Part shown: one piece after another, positions 32,639 through 42,700 of the stretch
Layout: the number at the start of each line of letters is the position of its first letter
How positions within the stretch are numbered: the first letter of the stretch is position 1
Assembly (NCBI GenBank): GCA_030847615.1
Contig: JAUMIR010000003.1
Coordinates: 287,798,265-287,862,264 of the forward strand
Reading direction: 5' to 3'
Source: Gambelia wislizenii
Lineage: Eukaryota > Chordata > Lepidosauria > Squamata > Crotaphytidae
DNA length: 64,000 nucleotides
Program-made: the position numbers and the translations under genes
Notes under the pieces: generated by a model
Databases searched by the model: none
Told to the model about the DNA's origin: nothing
What the model saw: only the letters and a program-made list of their open reading frames with translations

Positions 32639-32872
32639 ATGTGGGGACATCGGGAGGCATGGAGACGCACTATCCACAATGCTGCAGCCTTATTTGAGAA
32701 CTCACGCCGAACAAGTCTTGAAGAGAAACGGCAACGCAGAAAGAATCACAACCCGGTAACATCACCCAAGGAACCCTTCTGTTGTGCTTTCTGCAACCAG
32801 ACTTGTTTATCTCAGATTGGCCTTTTTAGTCATCAGCGCGCTTGCAGAAAACGCGGGATGAGTCCTTCCTGA
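32639..32872 (+). pseudogene. Retroelement-type zinc-finger C terminus
   Basis: A 77-codon open stretch reads W-R-R-T-I-H-N-A-A-A-L-F-E, then R-R-T-S-L-E-E-K-R-Q-R-R-K, and ends in a C2H2-like finger C-C-A-F-C-N-Q-T-C-L-S-Q-I-G-L-F-S-H and Q-R-A-C. The initial GTG/ATG is not meaningful: codons before it also fit, and no promoter or splice site is visible. The combination of a basic helix and a 'C..C...C.S.IGL.SH...C' finger is typical of the C terminus of a non-LTR retroelement protein, though I cannot name the clade. A single-exon fragment of a cellular zinc-finger gene is less likely. Confidence 0.4.
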
Positions 32873-32989
32873 ATCTTCGTTTGCGAAGAAAAGCCAGAGA
32901 GAGAGACATAGATAAAGTAGAATTCCAGCCCCCTCCTTGTTGATCCTATTCTGACCTCACAGCAGCAACAGTGATGGCCAGGCTCTGCA

Positions 32990-33290
32990 GAGAGCTACTT
33001 GGTAGGTGGGCAAGGAGGCAGCAGCAGTGGTACCAAGGGGGACAGGCCAGCAGGGCTGAGGTGGTGGGCATGTAGATATCTGGACAGCTGGGTCACTCCG
33101 ATCCAGCCCAATCCAGCTGTCCACACATCCAAAACACTAGAGCCCCTCTGGAGTTTCCTGGAAACTCTGGAGCAACTTGCTGTTTCAGTTAAACCAGATT
33201 AACAGCTAAAAGGAGTGGATTTACTATGTGTGTTGCGTGTACAAATTGCACCAGATCCAAGGTGAGTACACGTTTTATCCTTTCTCCACA
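32990..33290. repeat. Dispersed repeat shared with ADAMTS1 intron 4
   Basis: The landmarks 'atccagctgtccacaca', 'gagtttcctggaaactctgg' and CAAGGTGAGTACACG reappear, in the same order and diverged, at 48840-49020 (CCAGCTGTCCGCACACCC, 'ggggtttctggaaaa', GAGGTGAGTACGG). The family is not recognised. Confidence 0.5.
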
Positions 33291-33700
33291 CTAAGGATAA
33301 AGCCCAAGTCATCCAGTAGGTTTCCATGGCTGAGAGAGGATTTGTACCCTGGTCATCCAAGATACTAGTCCAACACTCCAACCCAGGGCCCCCACAAGTG
33401 TGGGGGGGCTGACAGGGCTCTAGCCTGGAGGCCCAGGGGCCTGGGATTAGGAGGGGCCCCTGATATGATGTTTTTGTAAGTTTTTTATTATGTAAATCCA
33501 TTTAGTTCTTTAAAAAATAAATATACATATTACTTTGGTGTCATCATTTAAACTGACTTATTTTAATTTTTACCCTAAATCCCATAGAGCATTAACCTTA
33601 GCAGTAGATAGGGGGCCTGCCAAAGATCCTGGCCTGGGGGACCACTTCAGGATGTAGGGGCCATGCTCAAACCACTACACCACATTGCCTCTTGGTTTTG
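33291..33700. mobile_element. SINE/LINE tail split by a nested insertion
   Basis: About 33295-33380 reads 'cccaagtcatccagtagg', 'ggctgagagaggatttg' and CTAGTCCAACACTCCAA. After a G/C-rich unrelated block the sequence resumes at about 33660 as CATGCTCAAACCACTACACC. Together the pieces look like a tRNA-like SINE end with another element inserted. The breakpoints are approximate. Confidence 0.35.
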
Positions 33701-33808
33701 GTATACAGATCCCCCTTCTAAACAGGATTCCACATTCAACATCTGGAAAATTTTGAGCATGAGATTGCAACGTTCTATGAAAACCATCTCTTACAATACT
33801 GATCCCCT

Positions 33809-34135
33809 GGACTTTTTCGGATGCAGAAAAATAACGCAAGCAGCTTCGTCAGCTTGCGAGGCTGCTGCACTGCAAAGCATCAGTTTCGGATGACGCTCGC
33901 CCCTGCCGGTACTGTTGCTGTACCGTGGGGAGAGTTGAGCGTCGTATTTCCTTGATTTTTACTCACAAAAGTTGATCATGATTAAAAATCAACGAAATAT
34001 GACGCTCAACTCTCCCTGCGGTACCGCAACAGTACCGGCGGGGGCAAGCGTCATCCGAAATTGATGCTTTGCAGCGCAGCAGCCTCGCAAGCTGACGAGG
34101 CTGCTTGTGTTATTTTTCTGCGTTCGAAAAAGTCC
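33809..34135. mobile_element. Foldback element 3: 327-bp near-perfect palindrome
   Basis: Starts GGACTTTTTCGGATGCAG and ends CTGCGTTCGAAAAAGTCC. The arms of about 156 bases pair throughout around 33972 (GATTTTTACTCA - caaaagttgatca - TGATTAAAAATC region). I count about 14 arm mismatches, mostly transitions. The arms contain GCAGCCTCG, TTTCGGATGACGC and GGTACTGTTGC. The internal motif and the AT-rich centre resemble foldbacks 1 and 2, but the arms are otherwise different. It has no coding capacity. Flanks show no clear target duplication. Confidence 0.75.
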
Positions 34136-34265
34136 TAAATGTAGGCAGTCCAATCTGCCTGGGAAGTGATTATTGTCATGCTATGAGCAATGCCAGTTCA
34201 CACTGCTTGGCTGGGAAAGATTTTTTGAACACAGCAGTGTGAGCTGATGATATTTTCAATAGTAC

Positions 34266-34290
34266 ATGTGTGTGTGTGTGTGTGTGTGTA
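34266..34290. repeat. (GT)n microsatellite
   Basis: Twelve or so alternating GT units. Confidence 0.9.
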
Positions 34291-34299
34291 GATTTTTTT

Positions 34300-37200
34300 T
34301 AGCAATCATAGTTTCTTCACCTAATGCGATACTTCCAACTGAATGTTCAATTACTTCTAAATTCCAATATTTTATCATTCAACAAATGTTATCCTGTCAA
34401 TGTACGTTCACATTGGCAAACCCATCACCCTGCATAAGTAGCAAACATGAATGACATGTTAAATACGAATGTTTTAAAAGATTTCTTCGACAAGTGATTG
34501 CCTGATATAAGTGAGCCATCTGGTGGTTAGTATTATCCATTTAAATTTTAGTCCCAGCATTCGTTCTTTCAGTAGTTTCCCACCCCCACTGCCAAAAAAT
34601 AGCAATTGCCAGCTTTTTAAAATATTCAGTAACACATTTTCCAAAATGGTATACAGCTGGTAAAGTAAGAATGTCACAGCAGCAACCACTTCAATCATTG
34701 TCTCCATGTTGCTTCTCTGTGGCTTGAGTTCCATCAGCAGAACTAGTTTTGGACACTCAGTACTAGAACTAGCATGTATTAATATCCCATGAAGAAGAGA
34801 ATGTACAGTGCTCTTAATTTGTACCAGACTGTTTTACAAGATCTCAGAGTTATCTTGTAAAATAGCCCCAGAACATTATGGATGCTAAGCTAACTTATAC
34901 AGCTACTTTGGTGGTATGAAAAACGGGTACAATTTCCCTATCGCTATTTGTGTGGTTGTATGAACAATGTCATATTAATGCTTGACGTAACAATACTTTT
35001 AGAATTTTAATTATCACATCAATATCAAGAAGCAAAAAAATAGGTCAAGATGTATAACCTCTTCCATCTCTCATACACCTGAGTGAACCAACTACATGTC
35101 CTTTGCCCAAATAGCTCCAGACCAAAGCTCCAATCCTACTCATGCCAACCTGGACCTAAGTCCCATTAAACACAATGGAACTACCTTTGCCATAAATACT
35201 TATAGGATTGCATAGCAAGTTAACTAGATGACCTTTGTTACCACTGAAAGCCATGGGCTGAATCCAGATTTAAATCATTCTTCAAGCAGATCCATTTAAA
35301 TAAATAGAATATAGTCATGGCCAAGTTGTCCCACCAAATTCAATGCCCTGGTCCAGGAATGACTGGCTCTGGATCCAGCTCAATTGGACTGAGTCTGGAT
35401 CCAACTCAATGGGTAATATGTTGTCCCATGGATTTCAATCAGACTTAATCGGGATCCAACCCAATATGTGGAAGTAAGCTCATTTGGTACCAATGGAACT
35501 AAATTTCTGTAGTGTATTTAGAAGCAATGCATACGTTTATGAGATCCTTTCATAGTAGCCACTTATTTTATGAGACAGATCATCCACAGTCTGAGGGTGT
35601 TTACTAACCTGAGGAATAACCAGTTTACTTCCTAAACCAAAATGTAAATGTCTGTGAGGCATGCTCAACTGAATTCATGTTCTGACTGCTTATTATATTT
35701 GTCCAATTTGCAGAACAATCTTCTACTCATTTACTCAGAAGTTAGCATCCATTGATTTCAATGGGGATTACTCCCCAATAAGGATGCCTAGCGTTCAGCT
35801 TTAGAATAGCTGAAATTATACCAGGCAGGAAGAATATCTCTGAATTTTATCTGCTTTATTTTTAAAAAATATTTCTCATATACCAAGCAAACATACATTG
35901 ATAACGAAAATGGTAACAAAATACAAAGTATAACAAACATCTTAATGCTTCCAATAGACTCATTTTACTTTCAGTATACTTCCAGAAAATGATTTTTAGT
36001 AGCAGAGTGCCACCTGGTGGTAAAAATTGTTAGATCTTTGCACGACAAAAATATTTTTTAAGGTGGTCTGTTATCTTTAAAAACACCAAAAAGTGAAAAA
36101 TGTTGAAGTCAAGCTGGTGAGTTTTAAGGCCACATTGCTACCAACTAAAGTGAGGTTTTAGGATGTTATAACATTTAAGCTCAACCAGAAGAGAAGTGTC
36201 CCATTTACAGTTAATGGTTGTTAGGAGCAGGTAGATTTTTTGTATGTGAATAAATTTAGGAGTTATCTTTACAGATAAACTGTAAATAGCTTTCTTTTTG
36301 CTGTTATATGTCCCCTTTCATTTTAAAACACAGAATAGTATTCCTGGGAGCTGGAACCTAACCCTGAAATGACTTGTTTCCTGGTATAAAGAGTCCGTGA
36401 GTTCAAATAAACTAATTTCCAAGGAAATATGTTACTTCCAAGGAAAAGGCATGTTACTTCTAAGGCATGTTACATCAAAGAAAACATGCACGGCACTGCA
36501 CAGGGTAAATCTGTGTAGCCATTTTTATTTTTATTGAAATGAAGGTGTGTGTAGTAACTGTTTTGAAATAATTTACTTTCACCTGCACTTTCCCTATAGT
36601 GTCTTCCCTAGATATAATATTGTATTAGAGATTTCTATGGAAGGAAAAGGAAACAGAGCCAGGCACTGCCCAGGTGTCATTCAAGGCTGGCACTTTGAAG
36701 ATTCTTATTTTCTCTCCTGATGCAGATGAATCGCCTCATGAGATCATTCTAATGCCTCCCTGCCTCTAACCATTTTTGTTCAGTTTGGATGACAAATTAG
36801 TGCTGCTCTGCTCTCTTCTAAATAAATCTTACACTTGGATCCCTTGGATGTGCCAAGGGAGAAGACTTATCAGAGTAAAATTACAGGAGAGTTAAGGCTC
36901 ATTATATCTTATCAGATGCAATACTGCAGAATACAGAGCTGAAAAAAACCCTCAAAATGCTGCTCGAAGCAACACTTTAGCAAGAATATAGGCTGTACCA
37001 TACATACACTGAATAGGCAAAACATGTCCAAATGTCTATCTATCTGTGATGTAAGAGCAGCATGGCCTTTGGATTTGAGGAGCACAGCATTTAAAGTTGA
37101 AATGTTGTTATTGGGCAAAGGCCAAATGAGAAAGAGAAATTCTCTGCTGTTTAATCTCAATGTGCAGCTGACTTAACAGAGAACTTTGGATTCCGGAGTG

Positions 37201-37940
37201 CTACTTATTCCAGACATGTGTGTTTATTCTTAACCCTGGGTCTCTAAAAGAGGCCCAGCCTCCCTGGGGTGGGGGAGCCAGGGAACGTGCAGCTGAATCA
37301 GTGGACCACACAAACATGTTGGATTAGCTGTACTACTAAAGTTTGGCTGGGATTTTGAGATAAGTTCATTGGCGGCATCTACGCAAATGTATCTCTCCTG
37401 AAGTGGTTTTAAAGGAATACAACTTCTCGGATGTACAGGTGTACAATACAGTCAATGGGCTGTGAGAAATGTCAAAGAAGAAACAGAGACCAGCCAGTGA
37501 GGTAACTACAGGTACACTTGTTCCTTCCAGCTCATATTCTTGAGAAATGTTTGGGGCATGCTGTCCCATTCAACTGTACAGTAGCTGAGCAGCTTTTCTT
37601 CATCTTCTTGGTGCTCCTATTCCAAAGTCCTCTTGATTTATAGTCAAGCCAAAGGAGGGAGAAATAATAAGTTTCTCAGGGCCAGAAGAACTAAAAAAAA
37701 AAAAAAAAAAGACTGCCCACATTAAGGAGGGAAAGAAAAAGGGAGGCTTCCCCCACCCACCCACCCTTCCCTCCTCTGGTTGGATGAGAAGTGTTTCAAG
37801 AAGGGACAAGTGGGCAACAAAACGGCTGGGAAGAAATGTAAAGAGGGTGCCAAGGCTAACTTCTTCTCCCAGCATCCCCACGTGAAGGATTACACGAACT
37901 TCACACACATACACACACACCCCACCCTGCAATTCTCCCG
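34300..37940. other. Non-coding upstream region of ADAMTS1
   Basis: No coding exon was recognised. It is poorer in repeats than its surroundings. Hairpin-repeat relics lie at 35125-35215 and 35730-35800, an A18 run is near 37692-37710, and a CCCA-type run is near 37751-37768. The segment of about 36600-37170 has balanced composition, no repeat signature and no frame of note, so it is a plausible place for cis-regulatory sequence. That is inference only. Confidence 0.4.
35125..35215. repeat. Dispersed hairpin repeat
   Basis: TCCAATCCTACTCATGCC, 'taagtcccattaaacacaatgg' and ATAGGATTGCATAGCAAG show the same half-inverted layout as the copies at 4684 and 35730. Confidence 0.4.
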
Positions 37941-38639
37941 TTTTGAAACCCCTCGCTTTGGGGGAGCTAGTCTGTGGGCCTGTCGACCCTGCTTGAGAAA
38001 CCCACCCAGCAGGAGCTCTGGTGAAGAGGAGCGGGCGGGAAAGTGGAAAGGCAGCCAGGGCGCCCGCCAGGAAGGCACACGCGCACAGGCAAGCCGGCCA
38101 GGCCTGTCCAAGCGCGGCACGGCTCCCGCTCCCTTTTGTCCTCAAAGCCTTGGCTCCCCCAAACGCTTGCAAGGGCGGGGGGTTAGTGGGAAGGAAAGGC
38201 TCTGGCAGGGACGGCGGAGATCAGCTTGGGTGGAAAGGATTCAAGCGAAAACCCCTCCCTCTCCTTCTGTCCTCCTCCTCTCCTCTGGAACACCGAGCAA
38301 CCACATCAGGCGCCTCCTACGTGGAAAACCTGAGTGCTGGCAGGGCCGAGAGAGGCGAAGGGGGGCGAGGAGGGGAGCGCGAGGCCTCGGGTGCTTTCCT
38401 TGGCTCCCGCGCGCGGGTAAAGAGGGCTCCCTCCCCCTCCGCCCAGCTGGGCTGGCCTCCCTTCCCTTCCCCTCAAGGAGGGTGGGGCGGCTTGCCAAGG
38501 CTTGGAGGCAGGCTTCCAGGGCCGGGACCTGGAGCCCGCCACGAGTGTTACGCACACAGTGAGCTCAAAGCTCCGGTCGACGGGGGTCCCGCCTACCAAG
38601 GGAAGGGGGCGGCAGCGGGGGCCCAGCGCAGCCGAGCCC

Positions 38640-38646
38640 CATAAAG
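38640..38646 (+). promoter_or_regulatory. ADAMTS1: TATA-like element upstream of ADAMTS1
   Basis: CATAAAG in otherwise GC-rich sequence, 385 bases before the start codon. If it is used, transcription would begin near 38670 and the leader would be about 355 bases. No ATG occurs between it and 39025. Confidence 0.35.
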
Positions 38647-39024
38647 GGAAGCGCGGGCGGCCCCGGCTCTGCATTCAAGGCGAACCGCCGAGGCGCTCGC
38701 AAAGGCCGGGGGACTCTGGGGCTGCTGCTTCGCTCTCTCACGCCCGGCCAAAGGACTTCGCCCAGTCACTGCGTGCGCGCTGAGGGGGAAGAAGCCGAGC
38801 CCTGCCGCCGCCCTCCTCCTTCACTTCCCCGCCTCAGCTGTGGCAAAGCAGCGAGCGCCCCAGCCAGCCGCCCCGAGAGAAACCCTGCTGCTACGAGCGC
38901 TCCCTTTCCCACAAGACATTTTTTTTAAAATTCTGTTTATTGTCCAGGGCTTTCTCCCGCTGCCACCTCCTTCCTTTCCTTTCCTCTCCTCTCCTCCCTG
39001 TCAGGCTCGCGCCCTCCGTGCAGC

Positions 39025-39727
39025 ATGAACGCGGGAGAAGCCACCCATCTGCTGCTGAGCGTGCTGTCGCTCTGCCTGGCCGCTCGGGGAGCGTCGCCGC
39101 CGCCGCCTCCTCACCGGCCGCTCCAAGAAGGAGGCGGGCTGGTGGTGCCGGTGCGCCTGGAGTCCGCCGCCGAGCAGCTGGCCCCGGGCGCGCGGCTCTA
39201 CCGCCTGGACGCCTTCGGCGAGCGCCTCAGCTTGGAGCTGCAGCCCGACAGCAGCTTCTTGGCGCCGGACCTGACGCTGCAATACGTGGGCAGCCGCCCC
39301 CGAGGCTCGGTCGAGGAGGAGGAGAAGGAGAAGGCAGCGGCGTCCCAGCCACCCCTGGCGGGCGCAGACTTAACCCGCTGCTTCTACTCCGGCACCGTCA
39401 ACGGCGACCCGGCCTCGGTGGCCGCCCTCAGCCTCTGCGGAGGGATCCGGGGGGCTTTCTACCTGCGCGGGGTAGAGTACCTCATCCAGCCAGCCAATGC
39501 CTCCTCCGCCGCCGCCGCGTCTTCCCGCCCTTTGGGAGGAGGCGAGCAGGCGCTCCAACTCCACGTCCTGAGGCGGCGCCTGCGGGGCAGGGACCACCAG
39601 GGCGGCGGGGCGAAGTGTGGGGTGACGGACCCCAGCCACTCCTCGCCCGCCGAAGAAGAAGGGCAGCGACAGCAAGAGGAGGAGGAGGCGGCGGCGGCGA
39701 AGAAGCAGCAGCACGTGTCGCCCGCAG
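39025..39727 (+). CDS. ADAMTS1: ADAMTS1 coding exon 1: signal peptide and prodomain
   Basis: Encodes residues 1-234 and the first base of codon 235. The hydrophobic [12 protein letters not shown] forms the signal peptide. The prodomain has [21 protein letters not shown] and G-A-F-Y-L-R-G, then the cysteine switch around C198. Two low-complexity tracts, one Glu-rich near residue 96 and one Glu/Gln/Ala-rich near residues 210-227, are unusual against the mammalian protein. The donor is GT at 39728. Confidence 0.95.
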
Positions 39728-42700
39728 GTATGGCTCTCGCGGCCCTTCCCTGCCCTGGGGGAGCCGCCGACTAAAGCCCCGAGCGAGGACAGAGAGCCTG
39801 GGGAAGTCGGCGGGATGCTGCGTGGCACGCATGCGCCGAGCTGAGCACACACCCCTCCTCCCCCAGAGCCTGGAGTGGTCCAAAGGCTACGCTTTGACTT
39901 GCGGGGCGGGGGGGGGGAGAGGAACCTGCGATGTAGATTATATATGCAGTAGGTCAGTGGTTTCCAAACATTTTCCCCTCCAGATGTTTCTGGACTTCAG
40001 CTCCCAGAAGCCCCAGCCTGCTTGGGCAATAGTCAAGGATTCTGGGAGCTGAAGTCCAAAACATCTGGAGTTTGGAAACCACTGCTGTAGGCATTTCTAG
40101 CACTTCGGTATCACTTTTTAACAGTCCTGACTCCATACTACAAAGTCCCGGGGATTTGCAAAGGACTTAGGATTCCATCTGTATTTCACATGACCCTGAA
40201 AGAGCAGGGACCAATCCCTCACCAAACAGTGGTTTGTAGGATAGAACCCTGGCAGTTAAAGTGGTATGGATATTAGGGTGTTACTTTGTGCTGAGTGGGG
40301 TGTGTCTACTTTCAGTAGTTTCTATTTGTCTTCCCACTATGTACAACTGTTAAACCAAAGCCAGGACAGAGTAAGCTCTCAAAACTGCCTTTTGGTCTGT
40401 GATCCTAAGCATGTTGCTTTCAAAGAAAGCCCCACAGGTTGCAGTAAATGTCATTTCCAAGCAGCTTTAGGACCAATTTTCAGAGAGAAAGGCAAAATAC
40501 TTAGTTGCACAGTTATAATCCATGGATCACTTTATAACAGAGGAGCCCAAATAGACTATCTGGGCTGTTCTTATGTAAATAGTTGTGGTTTACAACCATT
40601 GTTCCAGTACAGAACATTGTTTGCATGACGAGATGCAGAAACTAACTAATACCCACCTATACCAGTGTAATTCTTCAGAGTTTATAGTTTAGACCTTGCA
40701 GCCAAAATGCTTACTCCATTGCCCCTCCACCATTTAAAAGGAACATCTTCACCAAAGTAAATGCTTTGTAATTTAGTAAGAAGAATACTCCCCTTCACAT
40801 AGTTAGAAGGTTGTGGTAAGGGTGCTCAAGTATGGATGGAAAGGGCAGGCACTCAAGTCCTAAAGACAGTTAAAACATATACTCTATTGAACTCTTTATT
40901 TGGGACATAGTCTCAGATGAAATGATTGAGAATGCTCTAACACTGAGCAATCTGAAGAGCAGCTAAGTGGAATGTAATAAAAATTACATGCTAGAATTAC
41001 ATGGTTCGGTGTATATTTCCTTGGAAATAAATTCCACTGAGTTAAGTAAGATCAAAGGAAATATGCATTGGCTTGTAGCTTTAATAGACTTTTCAGGCTA
41101 AGGGGAGAAGTCCAATTAAATAAGACATTGTTTGCAGACCTAAGCACATTTTTGAAAACAATATCCTCCAGATATTGTTGGACTACAGTTCCCATTAGCC
41201 TTAGCCTGCATAGCCATGGGGAAGAATGCTAGGAATTCCAGTCCAACAACATCTGGAGGGCAGCATGAATCTCTCTCCCGCCCCACACAAGAGGGTAAGC
41301 CTAGTTGATGTCTGACCAAACAGGAATGTGCTGTATGCATCTTCAATGCAATGTGATTTGGTTTCCTTTTAGTTAAAATGAGGTGGGGACTTGAATCTAA
41401 CAATGAAGCTCCATATTTTTTAAGAAATAAAACTGAGGACTTAATTTCAACTTTATGTCTACTTAGGAGTGGGTAGTGAGTCAGTCATAAATATATCTAG
41501 ATCAAATTCTATTGAAATGCACTGAGGTCTAAATCCAGTGTCCATTGAAATCAATGACACATTAGTAGTGACTAAAATATCAGTCATTTCAAATGATTCC
41601 TCTTGCTGGCACAAACATTGGATTTAATCCTTAGAGTCCTAAATATTGAAATGAGTTATCTGTGAATAATTTTGCAGACCACGTTCCATTAAAACAAGTT
41701 AATTGCTTTGATTTGTAAACAACTGCCATTGAAAAACTAAGAAAATGTGTATAAAATTGCAGCCAGAGCCTTTGTGTGTTTACTCAGACGCCTCAGTGTG
41801 TTTGGTAGGGTTTACTCATTTGCATAGGATGCTGTCTCACTGATGCAACACCCACCTTTAGTCCAAGGTATAAGTGAAAAGAAGTTGTTCAGTTATATTT
41901 TTCATTTCCCCCAGTGGATCTTGATGAGTGACCCCATTTTCTCAGCCTCACAGAATACACATTGGCTTTCTGAGCTCTAGCAATAAGTTCTTTATGAAAC
42001 AAACCTTCCTGTCTTCCCACAGTCTAAATCAGCTCCTTTTTTTAGTTCTGTGGTTGAGAAAAGAAGGTACAGCATCTGTACCAAGATAAATAACCCAAGA
42101 TTTTTGCTGTTTCCAGCAAATTTGCATGGTCTTTATGATGAAAAAAAAATCCACTGCCAGTTACTGTAGGAGGGAAAAAAATAGTACTGAATCAAGTTTA
42201 TTGTATCCTTAAGAATATGCTGAGGAGGAGAGAAGCTGTTACTTGTTGACACAAAAGTATCTTAAATGGTAGCAATCGCCTTACACTGTGATCATTCATT
42301 GGGAAGAATATCCACAGCCAGTGGCCTTGACACAGGTGCAGAAAAGGAGAAGGAAGTTGCAGTCCAAGAAAGGCTGTTTAATGTGACTAATGCAGCCAAT
42401 GAGAAGGCAGAGGAAAAGACAGACAAGGGCACATTTTTTGAAGCATAGAAAGCAGCACAGTGAGGTCGCAAGAACTAGGTCACACATGCAATCAGCGGCT
42501 TGGCAAATACTTTTATTCTTGCACTCTGCTTTCCACGTGGAGTCCCAACGATCTTAGTCCAGGACTGTTGATATCCGGTGCCAGCATGACATAATCTATA
42601 AGTTTTTGTGATGGAGGAGACAGGCCAGAGAAGATATTTAAGACTAAGACTAAGTCTTGCGAGTGTTATAATTTTAATCTTAGGGCAAATTCCTCATGGA

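Larger units (their letters stand above)
37950..39780. promoter_or_regulatory. ADAMTS1: CpG-island promoter of ADAMTS1
   Basis: A sharp change to GC-rich, CpG-dense sequence starts near 37950 and covers the upstream region, the 5' leader and the first coding exon. It contains GC boxes (GGGCGGG near 38174, GGGGCGG near 38464 and 38605) and a TATA-like CCATAAAGGG at 38639-38648. Broad CpG promoters are usual for ADAMTS genes. Open frames that run hundreds of codons through this block on both strands are consequences of low stop-codon density, not genes. Confidence 0.8.

Noticed and set aside
33250..33275. Exon-like donor CAAGGTGAGTAC at 33259
   Set aside because: It lies in a dispersed repeat that has the same sequence at 49000. 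There is no coding frame before it.
37780..38644. Open frames of 200-260 codons upstream of ADAMTS1 on the + strand, and comparable ones on the - strand
   Set aside because: They lie in the CpG island, where stop codons are rare. They are rich in R, G, P and A with no domain, overlap in several frames, and precede the TATA-like site.
38940..40052. A 370-codon open frame overlapping ADAMTS1 exon 1
   Set aside because: It is in another frame of the same GC-rich exon, continues across the exon 1 donor into the intron, and has no domain. The ADAMTS1 frame explains the sequence.
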